Origin: Candidatus Zixiibacteriota bacterium
GTDB lineage: Bacteria; Zixibacteria; MSB-5A5; UBA10806
Length of the DNA: 53,568 bases
Direction of reading: 5' to 3'
NCBI GenBank assembly: GCA_020344055.1
Contig: CP070813.1
Location: 763,587-817,154, forward strand
Made by a program: the position numbers and the translations under genes. Below, in pieces: positions 18,533-28,912 of this stretch; the first letter of the stretch is position 1; every line of letters begins with the position of its first letter. Below the pieces are notes generated by a model. It worked only from the letters and a program-made list of their open reading frames with translations. It did not search any database and had not been told where the DNA came from.

Positions 18533-19225
18533 CTAAACCCTCTCCACCATCGCCGCCACCCATTTATGCAAAGGCTGCATCGCCTTGAAATGTTCGTAAC
18601 AAAAATCTATCAGCTTCGCCGAGTAAAACTCTTTCGGTATCTTCATCGTTATGGAAGCGTGAATGCCGCCATACAAAAGCCATTCGGCGTTCGGATGCTC
18701 GGTATCATAACCGCGCGGAACCTTCTTGTATGATTTCCCCCCGATCTTGTATCTTTTATCTCTGGTGATCGTCTTAATAGCCTTGACCAGCGCCGCGCCG
18801 TATTTATCGTGAACCACCGAATCACGGTATTCCGCCAGGTGCTCCCTGGGAAACATATACAATCCTGTCCCCAGGAACATCTCGCTTCCCTCGTAATGAA
18901 AATAGAAGCCCGAACATTCCATCCTCTTGCGCTCCCCTTCCCAGAGCCAGATCCCCAGGTTGGTCTTAAACGGCCTCTTATCCGGGGAAAACCGTGTATC
19001 GCGATGAATCTTGAAAAGCGACCTGTTCACCCTGGGATCGGCTATTACATTCGGCGCGATCTTTTCAAGCTTTCTGCCCAGATCCACAACGAAAAACCTC
19101 GACGGCGTCTGAACATATTCCTCGTATTCCTCCTTATGCTTTTCGAACCATCTTTTATCGTTGTGCTTTTCCAAACCCTTGAAGAACTCTATACATTCTT
19201 TAGGAAATCCGGTGAAACCTGCCAT
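18533..19225 (-). CDS. DUF2461 (TIGR02453) family protein
   Basis: This 230-residue protein has family signatures FFKGLEKHNDKRWFEKHKEEY near the N-terminus (quoted region about residues 14-34), SLFKIHRDTRFSPDKRPFKT (about 87-106) and FYFHYEGSEMFLGTGLY. The family is widespread and has no established function. It is a single gene between repeat elements. The stop codon lies just after the repeat copy ending at 18527. Confidence 0.88.
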   Translation of the reverse strand: MAGFTGFPKECIEFFKGLEKHNDKRWFEKHKEEYEEYVQTPSRFFVVDLGRKLEKIAPNVIADPRVNRSLFKIHRDTRFSPDKRPFKTNLGIWLWEGERKRMECSGFYFHYEGSEMFLGTGLYMFPREHLAEYRDSVVHDKYGAALVKAIKTITRDKRYKIGGKSYKKVPRGYDTEHPNAEWLLYGGIHASITMKIPKEFYSAKLIDFCYEHFKAMQPLHKWVAAMVERV

Positions 19226-19277
19226 ATTATACTCCTTATTTATTTGTAGGCGGTCGGTTTATCCGGCCGCAATTTCC

Positions 19278-19374
19278 TGTCATGCCGGACTTGATCAGGC
19301 TTCCATTATGGTTGGCGGACGTCCCCGTCCGTCCCGCCAAAGGCGGTATTGGTGCACCGGGAGGTACACCAACC
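19278..19374. repeat. Compound palindromic intergenic element
   Basis: It begins TGTCATGCCGGACTTGATCA, a motif common to many dispersed bacterial repeats. It continues with nested inverted repeats: GGTTGG (19310-19315) pairs with CCAACC (19369-19374), with GGCGGAC and GTCCG arms between them. It lies between the DUF2461 and GNAT genes. Confidence 0.4.
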
Positions 19375-19380
19375 ACAAGA

Positions 19381-19881
19381 TTATCGACCCTTATATTCAT
19401 GCCTCAGCATCGACATCACCATAAGCGACAGATACTTCTCCCCCTGCCTCAGGCTCTCCCGATGTACCCCCTCATCCACAAAACCCTCGGACTTATAAAG
19501 CTGATACGCCCGTTCGTTATTCTCCAGTACCTCCAGCCACAGCCTGTGAAAACCAAGCTCCTCGAACACATATTTCTTTATAAACCGTACCGCCGCCCGG
19601 CCGTATCCGTTCCCCTTCTCATTTACGACAATTCTCTTGAATTCAACTGCCCTATCGGGATTTTCAAGGCCGATCAATATTATATACCCGATTATTCTTC
19701 CATCATCCTGCGCCTGTATCACAAAATGACCGATATTCTTATCGGTTATCGCCTCCAGATGCTTCTCCCGCGACCACTGCCGGATATACGGCGTGTTTTC
19801 ATCGGAGCACTCCATGGCGATAATCGTATCAAGGTCGGCTTCGACGGTAGGGCGGATGGATATGGAATCAAATTTCATCAT
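19381..19881 (-). CDS. GNAT family N-acetyltransferase
   Basis: This 166-residue GNAT-fold protein resembles the RimJ/RimL branch: ISIRPTVEADLDTIIAME at the start, FKRIVVNEKGNGYGRAAVRF as the acetyl-CoA pyrophosphate loop, and LEVLENNERAYQLYKSEGF as the classic C-terminal motif. The substrate is unknown. Confidence 0.85.
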   Translation of the reverse strand: MMKFDSISIRPTVEADLDTIIAMECSDENTPYIRQWSREKHLEAITDKNIGHFVIQAQDDGRIIGYIILIGLENPDRAVEFKRIVVNEKGNGYGRAAVRFIKKYVFEELGFHRLWLEVLENNERAYQLYKSEGFVDEGVHRESLRQGEKYLSLMVMSMLRHEYKGR

Positions 19882-19957
19882 TCGTTATTAAAACTAGATC
19901 TTGCCTGCGCGTCACTGCTTGCAGTGACCGCCTCCCCCCAAAAAAATTAAGAAAATG

Positions 19958-20455
19958 CTATTTTCGTATCTCAATTTCCCAAACGTCACCTATAAAATCG
20001 TATTTGTTTTTTGTTTTATATAGCTTCCCCTGTATGTCTTCCAACTCGGCAGATATTTTAAAAATACCATTAGTATTTTTATCCTGTCCTAAAACTCCCA
20101 ATAATACTTCCGTAAAAATACCAACTTCAAACTGATCTCCAGGATTTAAAGGAACCGGTATTTTATCCTTACCAAACCAATCCAAACCGTGTTGGATAGT
20201 TTTATTTTGAGCTAAAAGTCTAACTGTATTTTTATCAATAACTATTGGTTTTGTGCCTGTATTAACAACTTGTATGACAATAAATGATTCTTCAGGGTCT
20301 GAATCTGTTGATTTTATAAATTCATCTCTGAATTTCCTTAAATGATCGCAATATAAATTAATTACAAGTTGCTTCCTTCTTTCCCATCGCGTTAAGACAA
20401 AAATTAAGATACTAAAAATAAAACCCAATATTCCTAATATATCTTTCCAGGTCAT
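19958..20455 (-). CDS. Hypothetical membrane-anchored protein
   Basis: I do not recognise the family. One N-terminal helix (about residues 5-22, DILGILGFIFSILIFVL) is followed by a basic patch WERRKQ and a beta-rich domain of about 120 residues (FIVIQVVNTGTKPIVIDKN). It lies 9 bp after purL on the same strand and is AT-rich, so it may be a late addition to the end of the purL transcript. Confidence 0.6.
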   Translation of the reverse strand: MTWKDILGILGFIFSILIFVLTRWERRKQLVINLYCDHLRKFRDEFIKSTDSDPEESFIVIQVVNTGTKPIVIDKNTVRLLAQNKTIQHGLDWFGKDKIPVPLNPGDQFEVGIFTEVLLGVLGQDKNTNGIFKISAELEDIQGKLYKTKNKYDFIGDVWEIEIRK

Positions 20456-20464
20456 TCGTTCCGC

Positions 20465-22687
20465 CTACCCCCCGCTCACAACCCCCATATACGAAGGTAT
20501 AGCGTTCTCATATATATCGCGCAGGTCTTTCACCGGCATATCGATCAGGCCGTTGATCTTGAGCAGTTTCCCGCCTGTGTGCCCGATCAGCCTAATCGGC
20601 ACCCCGAACCGGCCGTAGATTTCCCAGACCTTCTCTTTATCATTCGGGTCGGCGGTGAATATCACCCGCGATTGAGTCTCGCCAAACAGGAGAGCGTCAG
20701 GCCGAATATCGGACTCAATTGTTACATCTGCCCCGATACCGTTTTTAAAACAGCATTCTGCCATCGCCACCGCCAGCCCGCCGTCGGAAACGTCCTGCGC
20801 CGATATAACAACCCCGGCTTTAATCAGCTCCAGCATCATATTGATAGTGTTTTTATGATGTTCCAGGTATACCTCCGGTATCCTGCCGGTCATCTTGCCG
20901 TGAACCGTCTTGAGATACTCTGTCCCGCCGATCTCGTCCTTGGTATCGCCGATTAAAAATATATCGTGCCCCTCGGCTTTGAAATCGATAGTGGTTATAT
21001 GATCGATATGCTCGATTATCCCCACCATCCCGATAACAGGAGTCGGATATACCGCGCCCTTCGGGTCCTCGTTGTAGAAGCTGACATTGCCCCCGGTTAC
21101 CGGCGTATCGAACATCCTGCAGGCCTCGCCCATCCCTCCCACGCACTCGGCGAACTGGTAAAATATCTCCGGGTCGTAGGGATTGCCGAAATTGAGGCAG
21201 TTGGTGATGGCCGCCGGTCTTGCCCCCGATACCGTCACGTTCATGGCCGCCTCCGCTACCGCAATCCTCGCCCCCATGCGGGGATCGAGATAGCAATAGC
21301 GGCCGTTGCAGTCGGTTGAGACCGCTATGGCCTTATCGGTTTTCCTTATCCTGATCACACCCGCCGACGATCCCGGCCTCACCGCCGTGGAGGTCCTCAC
21401 CGAGGTATCGTACTGCTCGTATACCCATCTCTTGGAGGCGATATTGGGAGCGCCCAGTAGAGCCTCAAGCGTCTTGTTCCAATCGGCGGGTATCGGTATC
21501 GACATAAGATTGAAATTCATATGCTCATCAATATAATCCGGCTTCTTCTGCTGCCTGGTATATACCGGCGCGCCTCCCCCCAGGACGAGCACGTTGGCCG
21601 GTATCTCCGCCGCCCTGTCCCCGTTGTTGCGCACCACCAGGTTGCCCCCGTAGATAACCTCGCCTATCTCCTTGGCGTGCAGGCCCCATTTCTTGAAAAT
21701 CTCCTTCACCCTGGGAAGCTTATCCGGTTCGCACACCACCAGCATCCGTTCCTGCGACTCCGAGAGCATGATCTCATACGGCGTCATCCCCTCTTCCCGT
21801 ACGGGAACCTTATCGATATCGACCCTCATACCCGATTTGCCTCGAGCGGACATCTCCGACGACGAGCAGGTAATCCCCGCCGCCCCCATATCCTGGATAC
21901 CGACTATAAGCTTCTCCCTGATTATCTCCAGCGTCGCCTCCAGAAGCAGCTTCTCCATGAAGGGATCGCCGATCTGCACTGACGGCCGCTTCGATTCCGA
22001 CTTCTCCGAGAGCTCCTCCGAGGCAAATGTCGCCCCGTGGATTCCGTCGCGCCCCGTCGACGCTCCCACCATTAACGCAATATTACCCTCCCCTTTGCTC
22101 ACTGCCGATACCAACTCAGAATGCTTTGCTATACCGACCGCCATGGCGTTAACCAGCGGATTGCCAGTGTAAGCATCCTCGAAATATATCTCCCCCCCGA
22201 TATCGGGCACCCCGAAACAGTTGCCGTAATCACCGATACCGCGAATTACGCCATCGAATAAATATCGTACCCGGGGATTTTCCAGCGATCCAAAATGCAG
22301 CGAGTTCAAGACCGCCACCGGCCTGGCGCCCATTGTGAAAATGTCCCGCAAAATACCCCCCACACCGGTGGCCGCCCCCTGGTACGGCTCCACCGCCGAG
22401 GGATGATTATGCGATTCTATCTTGAATACCACCGCCAGCCCGTCACCGATATCGATCGCCCCGGCGTTCTCCTCCCCCGCCTTCGCCAGCAACGCCGAGC
22501 CTTCGCGCGGCAACGTTTTCAACTGCGCAATGGAGTTTTTATAGGAGCAATGCTCCGACCACATCACCGAGAAAATCCCCAGTTCGGTGAAGGTGGGAGT
22601 CCTGCCCAGTATATTCAGTATGTTGTTATACTCCTCTTCGCTCAAACCGTGCTCAACGGCAAGTTTGAGATCGACCATCGGCTCCAT
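20465..22687 (-). CDS. purL: Phosphoribosylformylglycinamidine synthase subunit PurL
   Basis: PurL is the ATP-dependent synthetase subunit of step 4 of purine synthesis and makes FGAM from FGAR with ammonia from PurQ. At 740 residues it is the small, three-component type that also needs PurS and PurQ; neither is in the window. Signatures are [10 protein letters not shown] (about 44-53), [20 protein letters not shown] (about 94-113) and the second-half repeat [11 protein letters not shown]. The gene stands alone on the minus strand. Confidence 0.96.
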   Translation of the reverse strand: MEPMVDLKLAVEHGLSEEEYNNILNILGRTPTFTELGIFSVMWSEHCSYKNSIAQLKTLPREGSALLAKAGEENAGAIDIGDGLAVVFKIESHNHPSAVEPYQGAATGVGGILRDIFTMGARPVAVLNSLHFGSLENPRVRYLFDGVIRGIGDYGNCFGVPDIGGEIYFEDAYTGNPLVNAMAVGIAKHSELVSAVSKGEGNIALMVGASTGRDGIHGATFASEELSEKSESKRPSVQIGDPFMEKLLLEATLEIIREKLIVGIQDMGAAGITCSSSEMSARGKSGMRVDIDKVPVREEGMTPYEIMLSESQERMLVVCEPDKLPRVKEIFKKWGLHAKEIGEVIYGGNLVVRNNGDRAAEIPANVLVLGGGAPVYTRQQKKPDYIDEHMNFNLMSIPIPADWNKTLEALLGAPNIASKRWVYEQYDTSVRTSTAVRPGSSAGVIRIRKTDKAIAVSTDCNGRYCYLDPRMGARIAVAEAAMNVTVSGARPAAITNCLNFGNPYDPEIFYQFAECVGGMGEACRMFDTPVTGGNVSFYNEDPKGAVYPTPVIGMVGIIEHIDHITTIDFKAEGHDIFLIGDTKDEIGGTEYLKTVHGKMTGRIPEVYLEHHKNTINMMLELIKAGVVISAQDVSDGGLAVAMAECCFKNGIGADVTIESDIRPDALLFGETQSRVIFTADPNDKEKVWEIYGRFGVPIRLIGHTGGKLLKINGLIDMPVKDLRDIYENAIPSYMGVVSGG

Positions 22688-22719
22688 TGAATCTCCTATC
22701 TATCCCGGAAAATCATTCC

Positions 22720-23466
22720 TTATCTTAAATTTTTTAATCGAAAACCGTTTTCATCCAGAACGACATAACTGTAATGCTCGATAAAATCGCCGCAGTTTAC
22801 GTACAATCCCGGGCCGGCCTCCTCGATTTCGGGTATATGCACATGCCCCATCACTACCGCGTCAAAACCGCTTTCGCTCTCCCTTTTGGCAAACTCGATA
22901 TAATCGGTGGAATCTTTCATCTCGCGGGAGGATGTGTGACTTCTGGATACGTTCGACGTCGACATAGCCAGACGATAAGCCATATTTACGGGCAATTGCG
23001 AGAAAAGCCAGATACAGAACCTGTTTCTGAATATTTTTTTGATAAATCTATATCCTCGATCATCCACCCTTATGCCGTCCCCATGGGTTATTAATATCTT
23101 CTTGCCGAAATGATTTATCTCAAACCTATCGCCGGTTAACTCAATTCCAATCTGCCTTTTCAGGTAATCCTTCATCCAGAAATCATGATTGCCGGGGATA
23201 TAGAAAATCTTGATCCCGGATTGAGCCAGATCATACAGGGCCGATAGTACCCTGAAATAACCGGCCGGGATCGTGTATTTATACTCGAACCAGAAATCGA
23301 ATAGGTCTCCCACGATATAAAGATAGCCGCCGTCGGATTTTACTATCTTAAAAAACCTCATAAGCTTATCTTCTCTCTCTTGCTGTTCTTTAACCAGGTC
23401 GAGGTGGGCGTCGGATACAAAATAAACCTTCTCTTTCGTTTTAACGGCTTGCTCCATGATTTCCAT
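22720..23466 (-). CDS. lpxH: UDP-2,3-diacylglucosamine diphosphatase-like phosphoesterase
   Basis: This is a calcineurin-like phosphoesterase of 248 residues with the metal ligands intact: FVSDAHLD, VGDLFDFWFEY, IPGNHDFWM, ITHGDG and GHVHIPE. The GDLFDFWFE form is typical of LpxH, which splits UDP-2,3-diacylglucosamine to lipid X in lipid A synthesis. A TATAAT on the minus strand (23470-23465) overlaps the ATG, so the internal ATG at 23457 (MEQAVKTKEK) may be the real start, or the message may be leaderless. Confidence 0.85.
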   Translation of the reverse strand: MEIMEQAVKTKEKVYFVSDAHLDLVKEQQEREDKLMRFFKIVKSDGGYLYIVGDLFDFWFEYKYTIPAGYFRVLSALYDLAQSGIKIFYIPGNHDFWMKDYLKRQIGIELTGDRFEINHFGKKILITHGDGIRVDDRGYRFIKKIFRNRFCIWLFSQLPVNMAYRLAMSTSNVSRSHTSSREMKDSTDYIEFAKRESESGFDAVVMGHVHIPEIEEAGPGLYVNCGDFIEHYSYVVLDENGFRLKNLR

Positions 23467-23637
23467 TATAATATAATCATAAAGCCGGGAGCAAAAAGAT
23501 TTTCGACACGTATTAATAATGAGCTTTCCGGCGCTTAAACCTGAAAACCGCGGCGGGTGTCCAATAATCGGTGCGAGACGATAACGGTTTTCGTATCAAC
23601 AGCTTAAATTGAATGGATCGCTAAAGGAAAATAAATT

Positions 23638-24900
23638 ATGGATAAATTCATAGTCGAGGGCGGCAACAGGCTCAAAGGTTCCGTTGAAATCTCAGGCTCC
23701 AAAAACGCTGCTTTGCCGATAATCGTGGCTTCGCTTCTGGCCGAAGAAGGCAAAACCGTTCTCTCCAATGTGCCCGAATTGATGGATATCAAGACCATCA
23801 CCGGCGTCATCGAAGGATTGGGGGCAAAAGTAAAATATGATACTGAAAACGAAACGATGGAAATAGATTCCACTTCCGTAGGCGGTCATATCGCGCCGTA
23901 CGACCTGGTAAGAAAAATGCGCGCCTCTTTTCTGGTCATGGGGCCTCTTCTGGGCAGGCTTGGCAAGGCCCGGGTTTCTCTTCCCGGCGGATGCGTGCTG
24001 GGCCCGCGCCCCGTGGATCAGCATATCCTGGGATTCCAAAGAATGGGGGCCAAAATCTCCGAAAGCAAAGGCTACATCAATGCCACCGCCAAAACCCTGA
24101 AAGGAGCCGAGATCTTCTTCGACCGGCCGTCCCATACCGGCACGGAGAACATTATGATGGCCGCGGTGCTCGCACAGGGCAAAACCACCATAATAAACGC
24201 CGGATGCGACCCGGAAATAGTGGACCTGGCGGAATTCATGAACAAAATGGGAGCCAGAATCTCAGGCGCCGGTACTCCCAGAATTGAAATAGCCGGAGTA
24301 AAAAAACTGAATGCCACCACTCATACCGTGATCCCCGACCGGCTCGAGACCGGGACGTTGATGCTCGCCGTCGGCGCCTGCGGGGGATCGGTGGAACTCA
24401 AAAACGTGAAGCCCGAACACAACGAGATCCTGATTTCAAAACTATCCGAGTCCGGAGTGAAATTCAAGATCGGCAAAGACCGGATAACCGTCTCCCGCGA
24501 CGGGCGCCCCGAACCCCTTAAAATCACCACTTATCCCTACCCGGGATTTCCCACGGACCTGCAGGCCGCCGCCATGGCCTGCGCCGCGATCTGCAAAGGG
24601 ACTTCTCAAATAAGGGAAACGGTTTTTACCGAAAGATTCACTCATGTTATGGAACTCATTCGTCTCGGTGCCGATATTAAGATTACTGGGGATGAAGCCA
24701 TCGTTACCGGAGTCGATAGTCTGAAAGGGGCTTCCATTATGGCTTCCGATATACGCGCTGGCGCGGGTCTGGTCCTTGCTGCCCTTGCCGCCAGGGGACA
24801 ATCGGAAATTTTGAGGGTTTATCATATCGATCGAGGATACTGGAGCATAGAAAAGAAAATCGCCCGGATCGGCGGGAATATTAAGAGGGTTGCGGTGTAA
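23638..24900 (+). CDS. murA: UDP-N-acetylglucosamine 1-carboxyvinyltransferase
   Basis: MurA transfers enolpyruvate from PEP to UDP-GlcNAc, the first committed step of peptidoglycan synthesis. It has 420 residues and two EPSP-synthase-like halves. The N-terminal GSKNAALPI and the catalytic loop LPGGCVLGPRPVDQHI are present; the active Cys (about residue 119, E. coli Cys115) is retained, so fosfomycin sensitivity would be expected. AAAGGAAA serves as ribosome binding site. It is divergent from lpxH. Confidence 0.97.
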   Translation: MDKFIVEGGNRLKGSVEISGSKNAALPIIVASLLAEEGKTVLSNVPELMDIKTITGVIEGLGAKVKYDTENETMEIDSTSVGGHIAPYDLVRKMRASFLVMGPLLGRLGKARVSLPGGCVLGPRPVDQHILGFQRMGAKISESKGYINATAKTLKGAEIFFDRPSHTGTENIMMAAVLAQGKTTIINAGCDPEIVDLAEFMNKMGARISGAGTPRIEIAGVKKLNATTHTVIPDRLETGTLMLAVGACGGSVELKNVKPEHNEILISKLSESGVKFKIGKDRITVSRDGRPEPLKITTYPYPGFPTDLQAAAMACAAICKGTSQIRETVFTERFTHVMELIRLGADIKITGDEAIVTGVDSLKGASIMASDIRAGAGLVLAALAARGQSEILRVYHIDRGYWSIEKKIARIGGNIKRVAV

Positions 24901-24977
24901 ATATGATGGCGGTGGAACTGTCCCATCGTTTATGATGTTTTAAATATCGACAGGAAAATTCGACCAGGAGTAAGCGA

Positions 24978-27900
24978 ATGAACGGCAGGAAATTATACGT
25001 AATTATTTTCGTCATCCTTATAGCGCAGATCGCCGCCGCGCAGAATGTCTTCTTCGGTCAGAACAAGGTCCAGTACAGAGATTTCGACTGGTACTTCATT
25101 CAGACTGCGGATTTTGATATATATTTTTACAAGGATGAAGACACCCTGGCCGTATTCGCCGCGGAGGTCTTAAATAACGCCTATGAGGAGATAAAGGAAG
25201 AATTAAATTATACTCTCTCCGACAGAGTCCCGGTTATTATTTACGCCTCGCATAATGAATTCCAACAAACAAATGTCATAGGCGAACTTATACCTGAAGG
25301 AGTAGGTGGATTCACGGAGGTATTCAAAAACAGAATTGTCGTCCCGTTCACGGGGTCATACGAAGATTTCCGGCATGTTTTGCACCATGAACTTACGCAT
25401 GCCGTGGTATTCGATTTTCTATATGGGAATGCGCTTAGATCCATCTTTTCGCGCGAGGCTTTGTTCCAGCCGCCCGGATGGTTCAGGGAGGGTTACGCCG
25501 AATACTCCTCCCGCCGCGGCTGGGATATTGAGGCGGACATGTATATACGAGACGCCACAATTGAAGGGTATCTACCCCCGTTGCTTTTACTTGGTGGTTT
25601 CCTAGATTACAAAGCGGGGCAAGCGGCTTTGCTATATATCACGGAAAAGTATGGTGAAGAAAAAATCTTTGAGATCTTGAGTAAAGGACGCTCGGTTATC
25701 ACCATGGAAAGAGCCGTCAAGGCGACTCTCGGCGTCTCTCTCGAGGATCTCTCTGAAGAATGGCAGAAAACCCTGAAAAAAACATACTGGCCGGAAATCG
25801 CCACCAGAGATGATCCCAATGAAATAGGCGAGATGCTTACCGATCACCGTAAGGATGGCTCCATATACAACCAGCAACCCGAATGGTCGCCGTCCGGAGA
25901 CAGATTGGCGTTTTTCTCCGACAGGTCGAATCCTAAACACGGCTACTCGGATAGATACAATGAAATATTCATAATATCGACCATTGACGGCGAAATCATT
26001 TCGAGATTGGTTAAAGCCGAAAGATCGGGCGATATGGAATCCCTTCATTCCTATGTCTCCGGGCTCACCTGGTCGCCGGACGGGAAACTAATAGCCTTCA
26101 TAAGCAAAAGCCACGGCAAAGACGCCCTGTTTATTTACGACGCCTCCAAAGGGAAAAAGAAAAAGAAAATAGAGCTTGGCCTCTCAGGAATGAGAAATCC
26201 CGCCTGGTCCCCGGACGGCAATCGGATAGCGTATGAAGGTTTCAGAAGCGGTTTCACGGATCTTTATATTTATAACCTGGAAACCAGAGAAAACACCAGG
26301 TTGACGGCCGATAAATACGATGATAACAGCCCCTCGTGGTCCTCCGATGGTAATTATCTGGCTTTTTCGTCCGACAGACCCGTCGGTGAGGATAAGACAG
26401 ACGAATTTTTATATGGTAACTACAATATTTTCGTCTACGACCTGGAAAACGGCGAGCTTCAGAATATAACTGATAACGTTTACAATAATATTCAACCCGC
26501 TTTCTCCCCCGACGGTAACAGAATAGCCTTCGTATCAAACAGAAACGGCATCAATAATATTTATATCCGCGAGATCGAAACCGGCGCGACGTTTCCGATA
26601 ACCGATGTCGTTTCCGGGCTGTTTTCCCCCACCTGGTCCCCCTCCGGCGATAAAATCGCGGTCTCGGCTTTCAATAAATACGGCTTCGATATCTTGATCC
26701 TGAAAGACTTACAAAATATCACCCCCGACGGCGCGGAACTCGCACTCACGCCGTACATGGAGAAATTGCGGAATAACGAAAAAAATATATTCGTGCCGGA
26801 AATAAGGTTAACGGATGAGCAGCTGGATGAAATGGCGAGAGATTCCACTTCCGATCTGTCCAGCGATTTCGAGACCTACGTTTTTCGGGCAGGTGAAGAC
26901 CTTATCAAAAAAGGCCGGTCCGAACGGGATTCAGAGATACCGGGCGAGGAAGAAACCAGAATAGCCGAGGCCCCCGAACCGGATACTCTGGAATACCTTC
27001 TACCCAGCGGGGAATACAAGCGTAATAAATATAGACTCAAGTTTTCCCCGGAACTCATTACCGGCGGTTTCTCTTATGATAACTTCTACGGCCTGCAGGG
27101 ACAATCATTCCTGTCGATCTCCGATATTTTCGGAGACCATCACTTCTATATCGTAACCGACCTGGTTAACACAATCGATCAATCCAATGTGCTTTTGAGC
27201 TATTCCTATACCGGCAAACGGATTGATTATGCCGCCGGAATCTTCCATTTTAAAGATACCTACTTCAATGATTACGAAAGATATTATTTTTCCGATCGGG
27301 TCTTCGGGACTCAGGGATACGCCAGTTATCCCTTTTCAAGGTTTTCCCGATTCGATATGACCCTGACTCAGATGACCGTTTCCCGCGACAATTTCGGATT
27401 CAAATCCGATCGTACCACCAATATACTTTCGCTTTCCGGCGAATTTGTAAATGACGCCGTTATCTGGGGGATTGTCGGACCCGTATCCGGTCGAAGGTAT
27501 AAAATCGAGCTGGAAAAGTCGATCAAGACGGTAGATTCCGGGTTGTCATACCTGTCCGCTCAGCTCGATTTCCGCAAATACTGGCATTTCTGGGACAGAT
27601 ACAATCTCGCCCTGAGAATAGGCGGCGGCGGATCCTCGGGCAAGAATGCCAAGCTGTTCTATCTGGGAGGTTCTTCCAACTGGATCGGACCGAAAAGAGA
27701 ACAGGCCGATATTTACGGCATCAATGATATCTACGTTAATGAATTAATCGTTCCCCTCAGGGGTTACAGCTACTTCGAGGAATCCGGCACCCATTACGGT
27801 ATCGCCAACCTGGAATTCCGGTACCCTTTTATCGAATACTTCCAGCTCAGATTCCCTCTCCCCATCTCTCTCCAGCAGGTCTCCGGGGCTATTTTCTGGG

Positions 27901-28115
27901 ATATGGGCGCCGCCTGGCACGAAATGGATAAGGTCCGATTCTTCGATAAGGCCAAGGGCTTTCCGGTCCTCGGAAGCGTAAATGGCGGCCTCGGAGTCGG
28001 GGCGCGAGCAAATCTCGGAATTTTCGTCCTGAGAGTCGATCTCGCCTGGGCTACCGATCTGAACACCATAGCTCACAAACCGGAAACTTATTTCTCTTTT
28101 GGAGCAGAATTTTAA
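24978..28115 (+). CDS. Peptidase MA-like, TolB/PD40-repeat and beta-barrel multidomain protein
   Basis: This is a 1045-residue exported protein. A signal peptide (about 1-21) is followed by a gluzincin peptidase domain with HELTH (H137, E138, H141) and the downstream WFREGYAEY glutamate. TolB/PD40 propeller repeats follow (about 285-590; PEWSPSGDRLAF, LTWSPDGKLIAF, PAWSPDGNRIAY, PSWSSDGNYLAF, PAFSPDGNRIAF, PTWSPSGDKIAV), then an acidic linker. A C-terminal part (about 690-1045) ends in phenylalanine and looks like an Omp85-type surface-antigen barrel. It is probably an outer-membrane protein with a periplasmic protease and propeller; its substrate is unknown. Confidence 0.82.
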   Translation: MNGRKLYVIIFVILIAQIAAAQNVFFGQNKVQYRDFDWYFIQTADFDIYFYKDEDTLAVFAAEVLNNAYEEIKEELNYTLSDRVPVIIYASHNEFQQTNVIGELIPEGVGGFTEVFKNRIVVPFTGSYEDFRHVLHHELTHAVVFDFLYGNALRSIFSREALFQPPGWFREGYAEYSSRRGWDIEADMYIRDATIEGYLPPLLLLGGFLDYKAGQAALLYITEKYGEEKIFEILSKGRSVITMERAVKATLGVSLEDLSEEWQKTLKKTYWPEIATRDDPNEIGEMLTDHRKDGSIYNQQPEWSPSGDRLAFFSDRSNPKHGYSDRYNEIFIISTIDGEIISRLVKAERSGDMESLHSYVSGLTWSPDGKLIAFISKSHGKDALFIYDASKGKKKKKIELGLSGMRNPAWSPDGNRIAYEGFRSGFTDLYIYNLETRENTRLTADKYDDNSPSWSSDGNYLAFSSDRPVGEDKTDEFLYGNYNIFVYDLENGELQNITDNVYNNIQPAFSPDGNRIAFVSNRNGINNIYIREIETGATFPITDVVSGLFSPTWSPSGDKIAVSAFNKYGFDILILKDLQNITPDGAELALTPYMEKLRNNEKNIFVPEIRLTDEQLDEMARDSTSDLSSDFETYVFRAGEDLIKKGRSERDSEIPGEEETRIAEAPEPDTLEYLLPSGEYKRNKYRLKFSPELITGGFSYDNFYGLQGQSFLSISDIFGDHHFYIVTDLVNTIDQSNVLLSYSYTGKRIDYAAGIFHFKDTYFNDYERYYFSDRVFGTQGYASYPFSRFSRFDMTLTQMTVSRDNFGFKSDRTTNILSLSGEFVNDAVIWGIVGPVSGRRYKIELEKSIKTVDSGLSYLSAQLDFRKYWHFWDRYNLALRIGGGGSSGKNAKLFYLGGSSNWIGPKREQADIYGINDIYVNELIVPLRGYSYFEESGTHYGIANLEFRYPFIEYFQLRFPLPISLQQVSGAIFWDMGAAWHEMDKVRFFDKAKGFPVLGSVNGGLGVGARANLGIFVLRVDLAWATDLNTIAHKPETYFSFGAEF

Positions 28116-28340
28116 TAATGCAGGCTGGTCTTATTAGCTACCTTCTTCATTGATAACAAGTTAAATCATGCGGGTAGATTTGATTTGACAATCTTAGCCA
28201 AATAACTAAATTAGGGCCAAAAAAAGAGGAAGATGGCGCCTTAGTGAAAATAAGCACCTTTGAACACCGCAACAAGACAGATCTTGAACTAATAATTCCG
28301 TTTTTATCTCATACGGTAAAAAAACCTTTAACCGGCAAAA

Positions 28341-28349
28341 TGCTATAAT
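28341..28349 (+). promoter_or_regulatory. Extended -10 promoter for the TlpA gene
   Basis: TGCTATAAT is a perfect extended -10 element, 17 bp before the ATG at 28367. A recognisable -35 is lacking, which is usual for extended -10 promoters. The predicted leader is very short but still holds GGGAGA as a possible ribosome binding site. Confidence 0.5.
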
Positions 28350-28366
28350 ATAATGTAGGGAGAATC

Positions 28367-28912
28367 ATGAGTTTGAGACTTATTATCATCATCGCTTTCT
28401 GCGCCCTTTTGTTGGCATCTTTCGCCCAGGGGCAGACAATTAAATCCAAAACCGCCCCGGAATTTTCTTTGAAAGACATCAACGGCAAAAAAGTAACCTT
28501 AAAGGAATATTATGGAGAAGGGCCGGTTTATATCTCTTTTTGGGCCATATGGTGCAAACCCTGCCGCGAGGAATTGAAGATTATTCAAGGACTTTACGAA
28601 AAATACGAGGAATGCGGATTTAAGGTCCTTGCCATTAACACCGACGGTCCCAAGGCCGGGGGAAAAATTAAAAGCTTCGTTAAATCAAACGGCTGGTCCT
28701 TTAACATTCTTATCGATAACGACGGCGAGGTTTTCCGTCGCAAATACAAAGGATTTGCCCTCCCCTATACGGTGATGACCGACCCCGAGGGCAATATCGT
28801 CTTTACCACCATCGGTTTCAAACCTGGTGACGAAAAGCACGTTGAGGAACTGATACTCGAGCATATCCCGCAAACCACGTGCGCAATTGAAGAAACCGAA
28901 GCGGAGGACTAA
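28367..28912 (+). CDS. TlpA-like exported thioredoxin
   Basis: This is a 181-residue periplasmic thiol-disulfide oxidoreductase. A signal peptide (about 1-22) precedes a redox domain with SFWAIWCKPCREEL (Cys63 and Cys66) and the cis-proline in FALPYTVMTDPEG. TlpA proteins keep partner thiols reduced. The normal CxxC here contrasts with the TGA-containing UxxC genes that begin 1.6 kb downstream, and it could be a redox partner for them (inference). The next gene begins at the base after its stop. Confidence 0.9.
   Translation: MSLRLIIIIAFCALLLASFAQGQTIKSKTAPEFSLKDINGKKVTLKEYYGEGPVYISFWAIWCKPCREELKIIQGLYEKYEECGFKVLAINTDGPKAGGKIKSFVKSNGWSFNILIDNDGEVFRRKYKGFALPYTVMTDPEGNIVFTTIGFKPGDEKHVEELILEHIPQTTCAIEETEAED

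Noticed and set aside
23467..23637. A tRNA or other RNA gene in the lpxH-murA gap
   Set aside because: No cloverleaf, T-loop (GGTTCRA) sequence or strong long hairpin is present.
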